A stretch of 64,000 nucleotides of DNA, taken from assembly GCA_046727735.1 (NCBI GenBank), contig JBKPDF010000059.1, positions 1 through 64,000 on the forward strand. Reading direction: 5' to 3'. Source of the DNA: AP-16 sp046727735 (GTDB lineage: Bacteria > Pseudomonadota > Alphaproteobacteria > Rhizobiales > Xanthobacteraceae). The notes beneath the pieces were generated by a model. It was not told where the DNA came from. It ran no database searches and saw only the letters and a program-made list of their open reading frames with translations. The translations under genes and the position numbers were made by a program. Of the stretch, positions 1 to 8,118 are shown piece after piece. Position 1 is the stretch's first letter. Every line of letters starts with the position of its first letter.

Positions 1-1331
1 GGCTCGTCGGCCACGACGACCTGCAGGCGCGCAGCGCCTACCAGCCGACCATCCAGCGTCAGGGCGAGCGCTTCATCGCCTATATCGGGCATCACGGCGG
101 CACCGACAAAATCCCGAAGCCGCGCAATCCGCTGACCGGTGAGGCCGAATTCAGCGGCACCTCGATCCTCGACGTAACCGATCCCGCGCACCCGAAATAT
201 CTGCGCCATATTCCCGGACAGGAGGGGACCTACGAGCAGGGTGGAGCGCAAATGACGCGGGTGTGCGACGGCAAGGCGCTGCCCAAGGGCGATCCCAATA
301 GCGTCTACCTGCTGCGCACCTTCGGCGGCCAGGCCCACGAGATCTGGAACGTCGCGGATCCGGCCGACCCGAAGCTCGTCTCGCGGCTCGCCGGACTGAA
401 CGACACGCACAAGAGCTGGTGGGAATGCGAGACCGGCGTCGCCTATTTGGTCTCCGGCGCTCCCGGCTGGCGGACCCGGCGCATGACGCAGGTCTATGAT
501 CTGTCCGACCCCGCGCATCCGGCGAAGATCCGCGATTTCGGCCTACCGGGCCAGGAACCGGGCGCGACCGGCGCGGTGCCGACCGAATTGCACGGACCGA
601 TTTCGACCGGGCCCGCGGGCAATCGCATCTATTTCGGCTACGGCACCAACAAGGGCGGCATCCTGCAGATCGTCGACCGCGCGAAGCTCTTGAACGGCCC
701 GAAAGAGCCGACGCCGGAGAATCTGCGATACCCGGAGATCGGCCGGCTCGAGCTCTCGCCGATCGTCGGCGCGCATACCACGTTCCCGATGCCGAAAATG
801 CCGATCGCGGAATTCGCGCACGACAAGATGGGCGGCACGCGCGACATCGTGATGATCGTCGACGAATCGCTGGTGAACGAATGCCAGGAGCCGCGCCAGA
901 TGGCGTGGTTCGCCGACGTTACGATCGAGACGAAGCCGATGATGGTTGCGAACTACACGGTCGACGAGGCGAGCGGGCATTTCTGCGAGCGCGGCGGGCG
1001 GTTCGGCGCGCATTCCTCGAACGAGAGCATGGCGCCGGTGTTCTACAAGAAGCTCGCCTTCATCACCTTCTTCAATGCCGGGGTTCGCGCGCTCGACGTG
1101 CGCGATCCCTACCGGCCGAAGGAGGTCGGTTTCTTCATTCCGGCGATCACCGAGAGCACCGATCCGCGCTGCGTCAAGGCCGACGGGCAGGATCGCTGCA
1201 AGATCGCGATCCAGAGCAACAATGTCGAGACCGACGAGCGCGGCTTCATCTACGTCGTCGACCGTGCCAATACCGGGCTCGACGTCCTGGAGCTGACCGG
1301 CGAGGCGCGCGCGATCGCGGGAATGCCGTAG
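1..1331 (+). CDS. LVIVD-repeat protein, 5' end outside the window
   Basis: The reading frame is open from the window edge, so the start lies upstream; 442 residues are visible. It carries several copies of a repeat of the form (I/V)xDVxDPxxPxxxxxxxx, for example LDVTDPAHPKYL, WNVADPADPKLV, YDLSDPAHPAKI and LDVRDPYRPKEV. This matches the LVIVD repeat found in predicted beta-propeller surface or periplasmic proteins. The many HGP, GHH and AHSS patches suggest metal or ligand contacts, but no catalytic motif is recognised. An internal ATG at 252 is not the true start because upstream codons continue the same repeat pattern. The biochemical role is unknown. Nothing visible upstream shows its operon. 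Confidence 0.8.
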   Translation, partial: LVGHDDLQARSAYQPTIQRQGERFIAYIGHHGGTDKIPKPRNPLTGEAEFSGTSILDVTDPAHPKYLRHIPGQEGTYEQGGAQMTRVCDGKALPKGDPNSVYLLRTFGGQAHEIWNVADPADPKLVSRLAGLNDTHKSWWECETGVAYLVSGAPGWRTRRMTQVYDLSDPAHPAKIRDFGLPGQEPGATGAVPTELHGPISTGPAGNRIYFGYGTNKGGILQIVDRAKLLNGPKEPTPENLRYPEIGRLELSPIVGAHTTFPMPKMPIAEFAHDKMGGTRDIVMIVDESLVNECQEPRQMAWFADVTIETKPMMVANYTVDEASGHFCERGGRFGAHSSNESMAPVFYKKLAFITFFNAGVRALDVRDPYRPKEVGFFIPAITESTDPRCVKADGQDRCKIAIQSNNVETDERGFIYVVDRANTGLDVLELTGEARAIAGMP

Positions 1332-1358
1332 TTCTCGGCCGCACTTCCGCGCGCGCTT

Positions 1359-1552
1359 ACCCTCCCGCCGAACCCGGGTGTTCCCGGGTTCGGCAATTAT
1401 GGAGCGGTCGACATCGGAAAAATCCGATGTCGACTGAGGGGGAGGGTCGGCGAGACGCGATAGCGTCGAGCCGGGGTGGGGTGAGAGCGATTCACCCCTA
1501 CCCCGACAGCTCGCATCCGCTCGCTGTCGACCCTCCCCCCAGGGGAGAGTAG
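1359..1552. repeat. dispersed CCCTCCCCC-type palindromic repeat (family A, copy 1)
   Basis: Non-coding DNA with nested inverted segments: CCGAACCCGGG/CCCGGGTTCGG near 1370-1393, a GTCGACATCGGA/TCCGATGTCGAC pair near 1408-1434, and flanking runs of CCCTCCC and GGGGGAGGG. Similar elements recur at about 14.17, 16.66, 56.94, 58.34 and 63.74 kb. They look like the extragenic palindromic elements common in Bradyrhizobium relatives. It sits between convergently transcribed genes and may act as a bidirectional terminator. Confidence 0.7.
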
Positions 1553-1572
1553 GAGGACCGACAAACTAACGA

Positions 1573-2655
1573 TCAGAGCGCCGCCATCACCGCGCGGGCG
1601 ATTTCTGCCGTGCCGTCGCGGCCGCCCAGCTCGAACGGTTTCAGGCCCGAAGCGAACGCGCGGTCGACCGCCTGCTCTATGCGCCGCGCGGCTTCCGCCG
1701 CGGCGGCATGATCGTGACGCTCGGCGAGCCAATCGAGCATCATCGCCGCAGAAAGCATCATCGCAGCCGGATTGGCGCGGCCGGTGCCCATGATATCCGG
1801 TGCGGTGCCGTGGCAAGGCTGGAACACCGCGTGCGCATCGCCGACATCGGCGGAAGGCGCCATGCCCATGCCGCCGATCAGGCCGGCCGCAAGATCGGAC
1901 AGGATGTCGCCGAACATATTCTCGGTGACGAGCACGTCGAAATCCCAGGGTCTGCGCACGAGCGCGGCCGAGCAGGCATCGATGTAGAGGTGTCGGGCGG
2001 CCACGTCGGGGAAGCGCGCGGCGCGCTCGTCGAAAATCTTGCGGAAATACGCGAACGCCTTGAACACGTTTGCCTTGTCGACGCAAGTCAGCTCGCCGCG
2101 TTTGCCGCGCGCCTTGCGCCGCGCCGCGAGCCGGAACGAGAAATCGAACAGCCGCTCCGACGTGTGGCGGGTGATCACCAGGGTTTCGCGCGCCTCCTCG
2201 TCCGTGACCACGCCCTTGCCCATCGAGGCGAACAAGCCTTCGGTCGATTCGCGGATCACGACGAAATCGATGCCGTGCTCTTGCGCGCCGACGATCGGGC
2301 TCGAAACTCCGGGTACGAGCCGCGCCGGCCGCACGCCGGCGTAGAGATCGAAGATTTTCCGCAGCTCGATCTGCGGCGCGATCTCGGTGCCGTCCGGATA
2401 GCGCACCTCGGGCAATCCGCAGGCTCCGAGCAGAATGGCGTCGGCCGCATCGCACAGCTTCACGGTCGATTCCGGCAGCGCCGTGCCGGTCTCGCGATAA
2501 TGCGCGGCGCCGGCCGGCGCCTCGCTGAAGCGAAATCGCAGTCCTTGATGCGAGGCTTCGAGCTTGCGCAAAATTTCGAGCGCAGGCGCCATCACCTCGC
2601 TGCCGATGCCGTCGCCGGCGATGACCGCAATATGGAACGCGTCGTTTGCCGCCAT
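1573..2655 (-). CDS. isocitrate/isopropylmalate-family dehydrogenase (3-isopropylmalate or tartrate dehydrogenase type)
   Basis: A 360-residue NAD(P)-dependent beta-decarboxylating dehydrogenase, normal length for the family. It has the N-terminal AGDGIGxEV motif, the metal/substrate signature around NMFGDILSDLAAGLIGG, and the cofactor motif HGTAPDIMGTGRANP. The ATG at 2655 is chosen because it begins just before the conserved IAVIAGDGIG strand; an upstream ATG at 2721 would add a basic, unconserved tail. These enzymes oxidise 2-hydroxy acids such as 3-isopropylmalate, D-malate or tartrate. Divergence from a hydroxypyruvate-isomerase-like gene suggests catabolism of a C4 or C3 sugar acid rather than leucine synthesis. 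That is inference; the substrate cannot be read from the sequence. Confidence 0.85.
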   Translation of the reverse strand: MAANDAFHIAVIAGDGIGSEVMAPALEILRKLEASHQGLRFRFSEAPAGAAHYRETGTALPESTVKLCDAADAILLGACGLPEVRYPDGTEIAPQIELRKIFDLYAGVRPARLVPGVSSPIVGAQEHGIDFVVIRESTEGLFASMGKGVVTDEEARETLVITRHTSERLFDFSFRLAARRKARGKRGELTCVDKANVFKAFAYFRKIFDERAARFPDVAARHLYIDACSAALVRRPWDFDVLVTENMFGDILSDLAAGLIGGMGMAPSADVGDAHAVFQPCHGTAPDIMGTGRANPAAMMLSAAMMLDWLAERHDHAAAAEAARRIEQAVDRAFASGLKPFELGGRDGTAEIARAVMAAL

Positions 2656-2763
2656 CAGAGACGATCGCTTTCGCTTGGCGCCGGTCGGGGTTCTTGCTTT
2701 GCTGGCATCCGGCGCATGCATAGCCGGCAGCGTGCCGGCAGGCCAGCGCTCCGGGACGGCTCG

Positions 2764-3600
2764 ATGGCGCGGTTCGCGGCAAATTTGAGCATGCTGTTTA
2801 CCGAGCGGCCGCTGCTGGAGCGTTTCGCCGTGGCGGCGGCGGCCGGATTTGCGGCCGTCGAGGTCCAGCTCCCCTACGAGGTGCCGGCGCCGGCGGTGCG
2901 CGGCGAGCTCGACCGCAACCGGCTGACCATGCTGGGGCTCAACACCGCGCGGGGGCAGCCGGGCGAATTCGGCCTCGCGGCCGTGCCGGGGCGCGAGGCG
3001 GAATTCGCGGAGCTATTCCGGCAGGCGCTCGACTATGCGGTGTCGATCGGCGCGACGGCCGTGCATTGCCTCGCCGGAATCGTCCCGCCGGAAAAGCGTC
3101 CGGCGGCCGACGCGACGTTCGTGGAGAATTTGGCGCGGGCCGCAGATGTCGCCGCGCAGAAAGACGTCACGCTGCTGATCGAGCCGCTCAACACCCGCGA
3201 CCGGCCGGATTATTTTCTCCACCGCATCGAGCACGCGGCCGACGCGATCGCGCGGATCGGCCGGCCCAACGTGAAGATCCAATTCGACTGCTATCACGTG
3301 CAGATCATGCAGGGCGACCTGATCAACCGCATCGAGCGGCATTTGCCGCTGATCGGTCACGTGCAGATCGCGGCAGTGCCGTCGCGCGCCGAGCCCGACG
3401 AAGGCGAGGTCAATTATCCGGCGATCTGCGCCGCGCTCGATGATCTGGGCTATGCCGGCTGGATCGCTGCCGAGTATCAGCCGCGCGGCCGCACCGAGGA
3501 CGGGCTCGCGTGGCTGCAGGCCTACTCCGGCAAGGTAGCCGGGTCGCCGTCGATCGATCGCTCCGCGAAGCGAGGCGGCCAGCTTCCTACTAGGCTTTGA
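2764..3600 (+). CDS. hydroxypyruvate isomerase-like TIM-barrel protein (Hyi/OtnI family)
   Basis: A 278-residue xylose-isomerase-like TIM barrel. It aligns by eye with E. coli hydroxypyruvate isomerase: the N-terminal FAANLSMLFTE, IEPLNTRD with candidate catalytic Glu140, the FDCYHVQIMQGD segment, and AAEYQPRG with Glu237. Family members interconvert hydroxypyruvate and tartronate semialdehyde, or 2-oxo-tetronate isomers (OtnI). The last 15 or so residues run past the conserved domain and look poorly conserved. The gene is divergent from the dehydrogenase at 1573-2655, with a 108-bp shared promoter gap, and its 3' end overlaps the convergent MATE gene by 11 bp. The exact substrate is uncertain. 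Confidence 0.85.
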   Translation: MARFAANLSMLFTERPLLERFAVAAAAGFAAVEVQLPYEVPAPAVRGELDRNRLTMLGLNTARGQPGEFGLAAVPGREAEFAELFRQALDYAVSIGATAVHCLAGIVPPEKRPAADATFVENLARAADVAAQKDVTLLIEPLNTRDRPDYFLHRIEHAADAIARIGRPNVKIQFDCYHVQIMQGDLINRIERHLPLIGHVQIAAVPSRAEPDEGEVNYPAICAALDDLGYAGWIAAEYQPRGRTEDGLAWLQAYSGKVAGSPSIDRSAKRGGQLPTRL

Positions 3601-4993
3601 CTGCGACCACCGCTCGTTTGCGCTTAACTCCCCAGCGCGTGAAGAAAACCGCGGCCGCGGTCGCGATCCCGTAGATCGTCATCGAGATGCCGACGAGCGA
3701 GAACAGCGCGGCAACGCCGGCCCCGCTTTGCGCCAGCCAGGCGCCGCCGGCGGCGACCAGCAGCAGACGCAAAGTTGACGCCAGCACCGGACCGAGCACG
3801 TTGCCGGAGCCCTGCGCCGCGAAATAAAGCGTGAGCCCGAGCCCAAAGAACGCGAACGCCGGCCCGGCCAGCGTGAGATACTGGCTCGCGGCGAGCAGCA
3901 CGGCTTCTTCGCGGCTGAACAGTCCCGCCCACAGTTGCGGCGCAACCGCGACCGTGACGCCGATCAGCCCGAGCATCAGCGCAGAGAGCGCACCCGCGGT
4001 CCGCGCCACGCGCCGGGCGCGGGAAACGTCGCCGGCCCCGATCGCCATGCCGACCATCGGCACCGCGGCGACGCCCACCCCGAATGCGATCGGGATCAAC
4101 AGAAATTCCAGACGCGCGCCGATGCCGTAGCCCGCGAGCGCCGGCACGCCGAAGCGCGCAACGAGCGCGGTGAAGATCAGCACGGTGAGGATCGACTGCA
4201 CTGGAGACAGGCAGGCCAGGGCGCCGACCTTGAGGATGTCGAAAAACATCTCGCGGCGGAACGCGATCCCCTGGAATTCCAAGCGCAGCCTTCCTCGGCC
4301 CGACCGCAAATACCAGATGAGTACCGCGACGCCCGTCCCGGTCGCGATCAACTGTCCGAGCGCGACCCCCGGCATGCCGAGCCGCGGCAGCGGGCCGAGA
4401 CCCAGCCCGAGACTGCCGCCGAGAACCATCTGCAGCGCCGATGCCCCGAGAATCGTCACGGACGGCAGTCGCATGTTGCCGGTCCCGCGCAGCACCGAGG
4501 CGAGCGAGTTGCTGAGCCAGATCAGTAGTGCGCCGCTGAACAGCACGTTCGAATAGCGCACCGCCTCCGCAAGCACGGCGCCGCTGCCGCCGAGCAGCCG
4601 GTAAAGTGCGGGCCCGAAGCTGAGGAAGATCAGCGAATAAAGCACGCCCGCGACCACGCCGATCGCGACCGCGTGCAGCGCGAGCGCGCGAGCGCGAGCC
4701 ACGTCGCCGGCGCCCAGCGCGCGGCTCACCGCGGAGGAGACGCCGCCCCCCATGGCGCCCGCCGACATCATTTGCGTCAGCATCGCGAACGGGAACACCA
4801 GCGCCATCGCGGCGAGCGGCCCGGTGCCGAGAATGCCGATGTAGGACATCTCGGCGATCCCGACCACGACGGTCGCGGCCATCGCCAGCACGTTGGGCAG
4901 CGAGAGCCGCACCAGGGTCGGCAAGATGTGGCCGCTCAACAACGGATTCGCGGTGGAGATCCGCATTTCCCGGGTCGCGATCGCCACGCTCAT
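3590..4993 (-). CDS. MATE family efflux transporter
   Basis: A 467-residue inner-membrane protein with about 12 hydrophobic helices in two similar halves, as in multidrug and toxic-compound extrusion (MATE) antiporters, which export cationic or aromatic compounds using H+ or Na+ gradients. The first helix region (LSLPNVLAMAATVVVGIAEM) and the 'GAMGGGVSSAVSRALGAG' loop between helices are typical. The ATG at 4993 was taken because it lies 11 bp after the thioesterase stop; a longer start at 5050 would overlap that gene. The two genes probably form one operon under the MarR regulator at 5590-6033. The 3' end overlaps the convergent isomerase gene by 11 bp. Confidence 0.9.
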   Translation of the reverse strand: MSVAIATREMRISTANPLLSGHILPTLVRLSLPNVLAMAATVVVGIAEMSYIGILGTGPLAAMALVFPFAMLTQMMSAGAMGGGVSSAVSRALGAGDVARARALALHAVAIGVVAGVLYSLIFLSFGPALYRLLGGSGAVLAEAVRYSNVLFSGALLIWLSNSLASVLRGTGNMRLPSVTILGASALQMVLGGSLGLGLGPLPRLGMPGVALGQLIATGTGVAVLIWYLRSGRGRLRLEFQGIAFRREMFFDILKVGALACLSPVQSILTVLIFTALVARFGVPALAGYGIGARLEFLLIPIAFGVGVAAVPMVGMAIGAGDVSRARRVARTAGALSALMLGLIGVTVAVAPQLWAGLFSREEAVLLAASQYLTLAGPAFAFFGLGLTLYFAAQGSGNVLGPVLASTLRLLLVAAGGAWLAQSGAGVAALFSLVGISMTIYGIATAAAVFFTRWGVKRKRAVVAVKA

Positions 4994-5004
4994 GCGTGCT
5001 CCTA

Positions 5005-5517
5005 TCACTGCGCCTCGCGCCGTCCGGCGGAGGCGTTCATCACCAAGCAAGTCTCCGAACCGTGCGCGATCAGCGTGTGAGCGGCGTCCCAGAGCCGGCC
5101 TTCGGCGGTGGCGATGCGATTGCCGACATGCACCAGCTTGCCTTCGCAGCGAATCAACCCGGTGCCGGCTGAGACCGACCGCACGAAGCTCACGGTCATG
5201 TCCACCGTGGTGTACGCCTGGCCCGGTTGCATCACGGAGTGCACGGCGCAGCCCATCGCCGAATCGAGCACGGTCGAGATCCAGCCGCCGTGCACGCTTC
5301 CCATCGGATTGAGAAAGCGCGACGAAGGCTTAGCCTCGAACACCACCCGGCCGTGCTCGACTTCGGTGATCCAGATATCGGTCACTTCCGCGAACGGGGG
5401 CGCCGGCAGCGTGCCGTCCCGAAGCCTTTCGAGAAACTCGAGGCCCGTCATCGCGGCAGCCTCCGCGCCGGACACGAGGCCGAAACGCGGGGTCGAATCG
5501 ACGGACGGCATGGCCAT
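5005..5517 (-). CDS. PaaI-type hotdog thioesterase
   Basis: A 170-residue single hotdog-fold acyl-CoA thioesterase. The region N70-PMGSVHGG-D85 holds the HGG signature, with the conserved Asn, His and Asp positions expected for PaaI-like enzymes that hydrolyse aromatic or medium-chain acyl-CoA. A GAGGAG ribosome-binding site lies 7 bp before the ATG at 5517. It is the first gene of a probable two-gene unit with the MATE exporter. A perfect 12-bp palindrome 24 bp upstream of the start is shared with the promoter of the neighbouring MarR gene, so induction by an aromatic compound is plausible. The natural substrate is unknown. Confidence 0.88.
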   Translation of the reverse strand: MAMPSVDSTPRFGLVSGAEAAAMTGLEFLERLRDGTLPAPPFAEVTDIWITEVEHGRVVFEAKPSSRFLNPMGSVHGGWISTVLDSAMGCAVHSVMQPGQAYTTVDMTVSFVRSVSAGTGLIRCEGKLVHVGNRIATAEGRLWDAAHTLIAHGSETCLVMNASAGRREAQ

Positions 5518-5540
5518 GCGATTGCTCCTCGTCAGGGTTG

Positions 5541-5552
5541 CTGCATATGCAG
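5541..5552. promoter_or_regulatory. candidate MarR operator in front of the thioesterase-MATE operon
   Basis: The perfect 12-bp palindrome CTGCATATGCAG lies 24 bp upstream of the thioesterase ATG. The identical palindrome is found at 6047-6058 just before the marR gene. MarR proteins bind short A/T-centred palindromes in their own and adjacent promoters, so this is a strong operator candidate. Confidence 0.7.
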
Positions 5553-5589
5553 ATATCGGGTGCGCATGCCGGGCCAGCGCTCCATCGGC

Positions 5590-6033
5590 TCAGGCAAAGC
5601 GTTCGAGCATGCGGTCGAGCGCGGCGTTGAGGCCGGCCGTATCGGCATTGCCCAAGGTTTGCTCGACATGCTGCTGCGCCCGCACCCATCCCGGCCGGGC
5701 GGCTCGCAGAATTTCCCGGCCGGCTTCGGTCAGGTGCAGGCTGCGCGAACGGCGATCGTTCGGATCGCGCGCGAGCCGCACGAAGCCCTTGCGCTCGAGC
5801 GGGCGCAGATTGCGGGTGAGCGTCGTCGGATCCATCACGAGCTGTTCGGCGAGCGCACCGACGCTGATGCCGTCGAGCACCCGAAGGTGGGCGAGCAAGC
5901 CGAATTGCGTGATGGTGAGCCCGAACGGCTCGACATAGCCGTCGTAAAGCTGGGTGATGCGCCGCGCCGCCTTGCGCAGCCGCAGGCAGGTGCAGGCGAA
6001 CGACGCGGCCGGAGGGGGCTTGTGCGCAGTCAT
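5590..6033 (-). CDS. MarR family transcriptional regulator
   Basis: A 147-residue winged-helix protein of usual MarR length. The helix-turn-helix lies around residues 55-82 (VGALAEQLVMDPTTLTRNL), followed by the wing motif DPNDRRSRSLHLTEAG at 90-104, whose Asp and Arg residues contact DNA in the family. MarR proteins are dimers released from DNA by phenolic ligands. The ATG at 6033 gives a standard N-terminus; longer in-frame starts run into repeat DNA. It is transcribed toward the thioesterase and MATE genes, with a short gap that contains a copy of the same palindrome found in its own promoter, which implies autoregulation. Confidence 0.9.
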   Translation of the reverse strand: MTAHKPPPAASFACTCLRLRKAARRITQLYDGYVEPFGLTITQFGLLAHLRVLDGISVGALAEQLVMDPTTLTRNLRPLERKGFVRLARDPNDRRSRSLHLTEAGREILRAARPGWVRAQQHVEQTLGNADTAGLNAALDRMLERFA

Positions 6034-6046
6034 GCGGCGAAGATAG

Positions 6047-6058
6047 CTGCATATGCAG
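6047..6058. promoter_or_regulatory. candidate MarR autoregulatory operator
   Basis: The palindrome CTGCATATGCAG sits 14 bp upstream of the marR ATG. It extends imperfectly to TA-n-CTGCATATGCAG-n-TA. It is identical to the core at 5541-5552. The position overlaps where a promoter -10 or transcription start would be expected, fitting repression. Confidence 0.7.
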
Positions 6059-6079
6059 GTAAATGCAAGAGAGACATTC

Positions 6080-6232
6080 TTGTCGTTCCGGCCGAGCGCG
6101 CCGCGCGAGAGCCGGAACCCATCGCCACTGCGCCTTCCATGAACCCCATTGACAGTGTTCATGGACCCCGGCTCGCGCTCGCCGGATCAAGCCGGCTCGC
6201 TTGGCCGGGGCGACGATTCGAGAGGAAGCGCG
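6080..6232. repeat. dispersed 'CGGCC...GGAACCC' type repeat (family B, copy 1)
   Basis: Non-coding DNA with imperfect inverted segments, including GTTCCGGC/GCCGGAAC (about 6085-6118), a CATGAACCC...GTTCATGG pair near 6138-6165, and GCCGGATCAAGCCGGC near 6180-6194. It resembles the short elements at 10.4, 44.2, 45.9 and 54.1 kb. No gene is visible here. Confidence 0.5.
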
Positions 6233-7141
6233 TCAATGCAGGGTTCGGCGGGAGAGCTCGGCGAGGCCCGCTTGCCCAAGTTTCAGCCCGCGCGAGATCA
6301 CCTCGCAGCGCCAGCGGCCGCGCTCGCCTTCGATCCGATAAAGATTGTAACCGGCGGGATCGCGGTCGCCGCGCACCGCCGCCGAAGCCGACGGCACCCC
6401 GATCACCGGGACCGGTTTGTGCGGGCCATCGATCCAGTTGAGCGAATGCACGTGATTGTGGCCGTGCAGCACGAGGTCGGCCCCGTGCTCGGCGACGATG
6501 CGCCGGAACGGCCCGGCGTCGATCAGCCGCTTGAAACGACCGGGCCCGACACCCGCCGGCGGATGGTGGATGAGCACGATGCGGAACAGGGCTTCATGCG
6601 CAAGGTGCGCGAGCGCGTCGGAAAATCGCATCAGCTGGTCGGCGCCGAGCTTTCCGGTCGCGAGGAACGGCGCGGTCGGCAGCGCGGTCGAAAGCCCGAT
6701 CAGCGCCGCCGGCCCGCGCCGGCGCACATAGGGGAACGGCCCCGCGTGGCTGTGCGGCGCGCCGGTGCCGATGCCGTCGCCGCGCATGTAATCGCCCCAG
6801 TGCGAAGCGGGATGTTCGATCGCGTCGCGCACATAGGCGTCGTGATTGCCGGGCACCATGCTGACATCGTGCGGCGGGCCCAGCCGTGCCAGCCATTCGC
6901 GCGCCGGCGGGAATTCCTTCTCGAGCGCGATGTTGACGAGGTCGCCCGTGACCGCGATGTGATCGGGCGCCGCCGCGCACAGGTCCGCGACGACCGCGTC
7001 GAGCACCTCGGGGCGATGGCGCACGAACCGCCGCCGCTGCCAGTTCATGAAACCGAGAGCGCGCTTGCCGGTCAGCTCGCGAAAACGCGGCAGCGGCACG
7101 GGCCCGAGGTGCGGATCCGACAAATGCGCCAGCACGAACAT
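6233..7141 (-). CDS. calcineurin-like metallophosphoesterase
   Basis: A 302-residue cytoplasmic protein with the complete two-metal phosphoesterase motif series: SDPHLG (D9, H11), GDLVN, GNHD in VPGNHDAY, IHHPP and HGHNH. The family includes 3',5'-cyclic nucleotide phosphodiesterases (CpdA) and related hydrolases; the substrate cannot be assigned. The ATG at 7141 places the first metal motif at residue 9, as usual, and lies 8 bp after the mbfA stop. The two genes are therefore probably co-transcribed from the mbfA promoter, which would put the phosphoesterase under iron control. Confidence 0.88.
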   Translation of the reverse strand: MFVLAHLSDPHLGPVPLPRFRELTGKRALGFMNWQRRRFVRHRPEVLDAVVADLCAAAPDHIAVTGDLVNIALEKEFPPAREWLARLGPPHDVSMVPGNHDAYVRDAIEHPASHWGDYMRGDGIGTGAPHSHAGPFPYVRRRGPAALIGLSTALPTAPFLATGKLGADQLMRFSDALAHLAHEALFRIVLIHHPPAGVGPGRFKRLIDAGPFRRIVAEHGADLVLHGHNHVHSLNWIDGPHKPVPVIGVPSASAAVRGDRDPAGYNLYRIEGERGRWRCEVISRGLKLGQAGLAELSRRTLH

Positions 7142-7149
7142 CGCGACGC

Positions 7150-8109
7150 TTAAGAGCTGCCGATGAGGATGCCCGCGATGAACACCAGCGCACCGCCGAC
7201 CCCGACCTGGAACGCCGCGTTGAGGAACGGCGTGTCCATGAAGCGCCAGCGGATCCAGGAGATCGCCGCCAGCTCCACGAACACGATCGCGATCGAGAAC
7301 GCGGTCGCGACCCAGAAATCGGGGATCAGGTACGGCAGCGTGTGCCCGAGCCCGCCGAGCGCCGTCATGATCCCGCATACGCCGCCGCGGATGAGCGGCG
7401 CGCCGCGCCCGGTGAGCGAACCGTCGTCCGACAACGCTTCGGCGAATCCCATGGAGATGCCGGCCCCGACCGAGGCGGCGAGGCCGACCACGAAAGTCTC
7501 CCAGGTGTGGTGGGTGGCGAAGGCGGCCGCGAACAGCGGCGCGAGCGTCGAGACCGAGCCGTCCATCAGGCCGGCAAGCCCGGGCTGTACGTATTGCAGC
7601 ACGAACATCCGCCGCGCGGTTTCGTCTTCCTCGGCGCGGGCACCCTTCGTCAGGAGCTTTTCGCCGAGCTGCTCGGCGAAGCTTTCGTGCTTGTCCTCGG
7701 CTTCGGCGAGGTTGACCAGGAGCTCGCGCACGGAAGCATCGCGCGCGTTGTCGGCGGCCTTGCGATAGAAACGCGCGGTCTCGTACTCCATCTCGGCCGC
7801 GTATTTCCGCACCTCATCGATGCCGAGCGGGCGCATCAGCCACAGCGGCTTGCGCTGGGCGAGGAAGCCGCGCACGTCCTGGCGGCGGATCAGCGGCAGG
7901 TATTCCCCGAATTTTTGCCGATAGAGATCGAACAGCATGGTGCGGTGCCGGACCTCTTCTTCGGCCATCTCGTCGAACAGCTTGGCCGAGGTCGGGTAGG
8001 ACTCGCGCAGGCCCTCGGCGAAGCCGCGGTAGATCCGGCTGTCCTCCTCCTCGTTGGTGATGGCGAGCGCCAGGATGTCCTGCTCGGTCAATTCGGCAAA
8101 GCGCTTCAC
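7150..8109 (-). CDS. mbfA: MbfA-type membrane-bound ferritin / VIT-family iron exporter
   Basis: A 319-residue two-domain protein. The N-terminal ferritin/rubrerythrin-like domain (about residues 1-160) carries likely di-iron ligands in EEEDS (E20-E22), MAEEEVRH (E50-E52, H55), MEYE (E107-E110) and EAEDKH (E138, H141). The C-terminal half is a VIT1/CCC1-like membrane domain with several helices. In Agrobacterium and Bradyrhizobium, MbfA exports iron and protects against iron and peroxide stress under control of Irr. A GTG start at 8109 is used. An Irr-box-like sequence lies at 8119-8135, and a phosphoesterase gene follows 8 bp downstream. Confidence 0.9.
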   Translation of the reverse strand: MKRFAELTEQDILALAITNEEEDSRIYRGFAEGLRESYPTSAKLFDEMAEEEVRHRTMLFDLYRQKFGEYLPLIRRQDVRGFLAQRKPLWLMRPLGIDEVRKYAAEMEYETARFYRKAADNARDASVRELLVNLAEAEDKHESFAEQLGEKLLTKGARAEEDETARRMFVLQYVQPGLAGLMDGSVSTLAPLFAAAFATHHTWETFVVGLAASVGAGISMGFAEALSDDGSLTGRGAPLIRGGVCGIMTALGGLGHTLPYLIPDFWVATAFSIAIVFVELAAISWIRWRFMDTPFLNAAFQVGVGGALVFIAGILIGSS

Positions 8110-8118
8110 GGGGCTCTC

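Noticed and set aside
252..1331. ATG at 252 as the start of the first gene
   Set aside because: The codons from position 3 to 251 continue the same LVIVD-type protein in frame with no stop, so the true start is outside the window.
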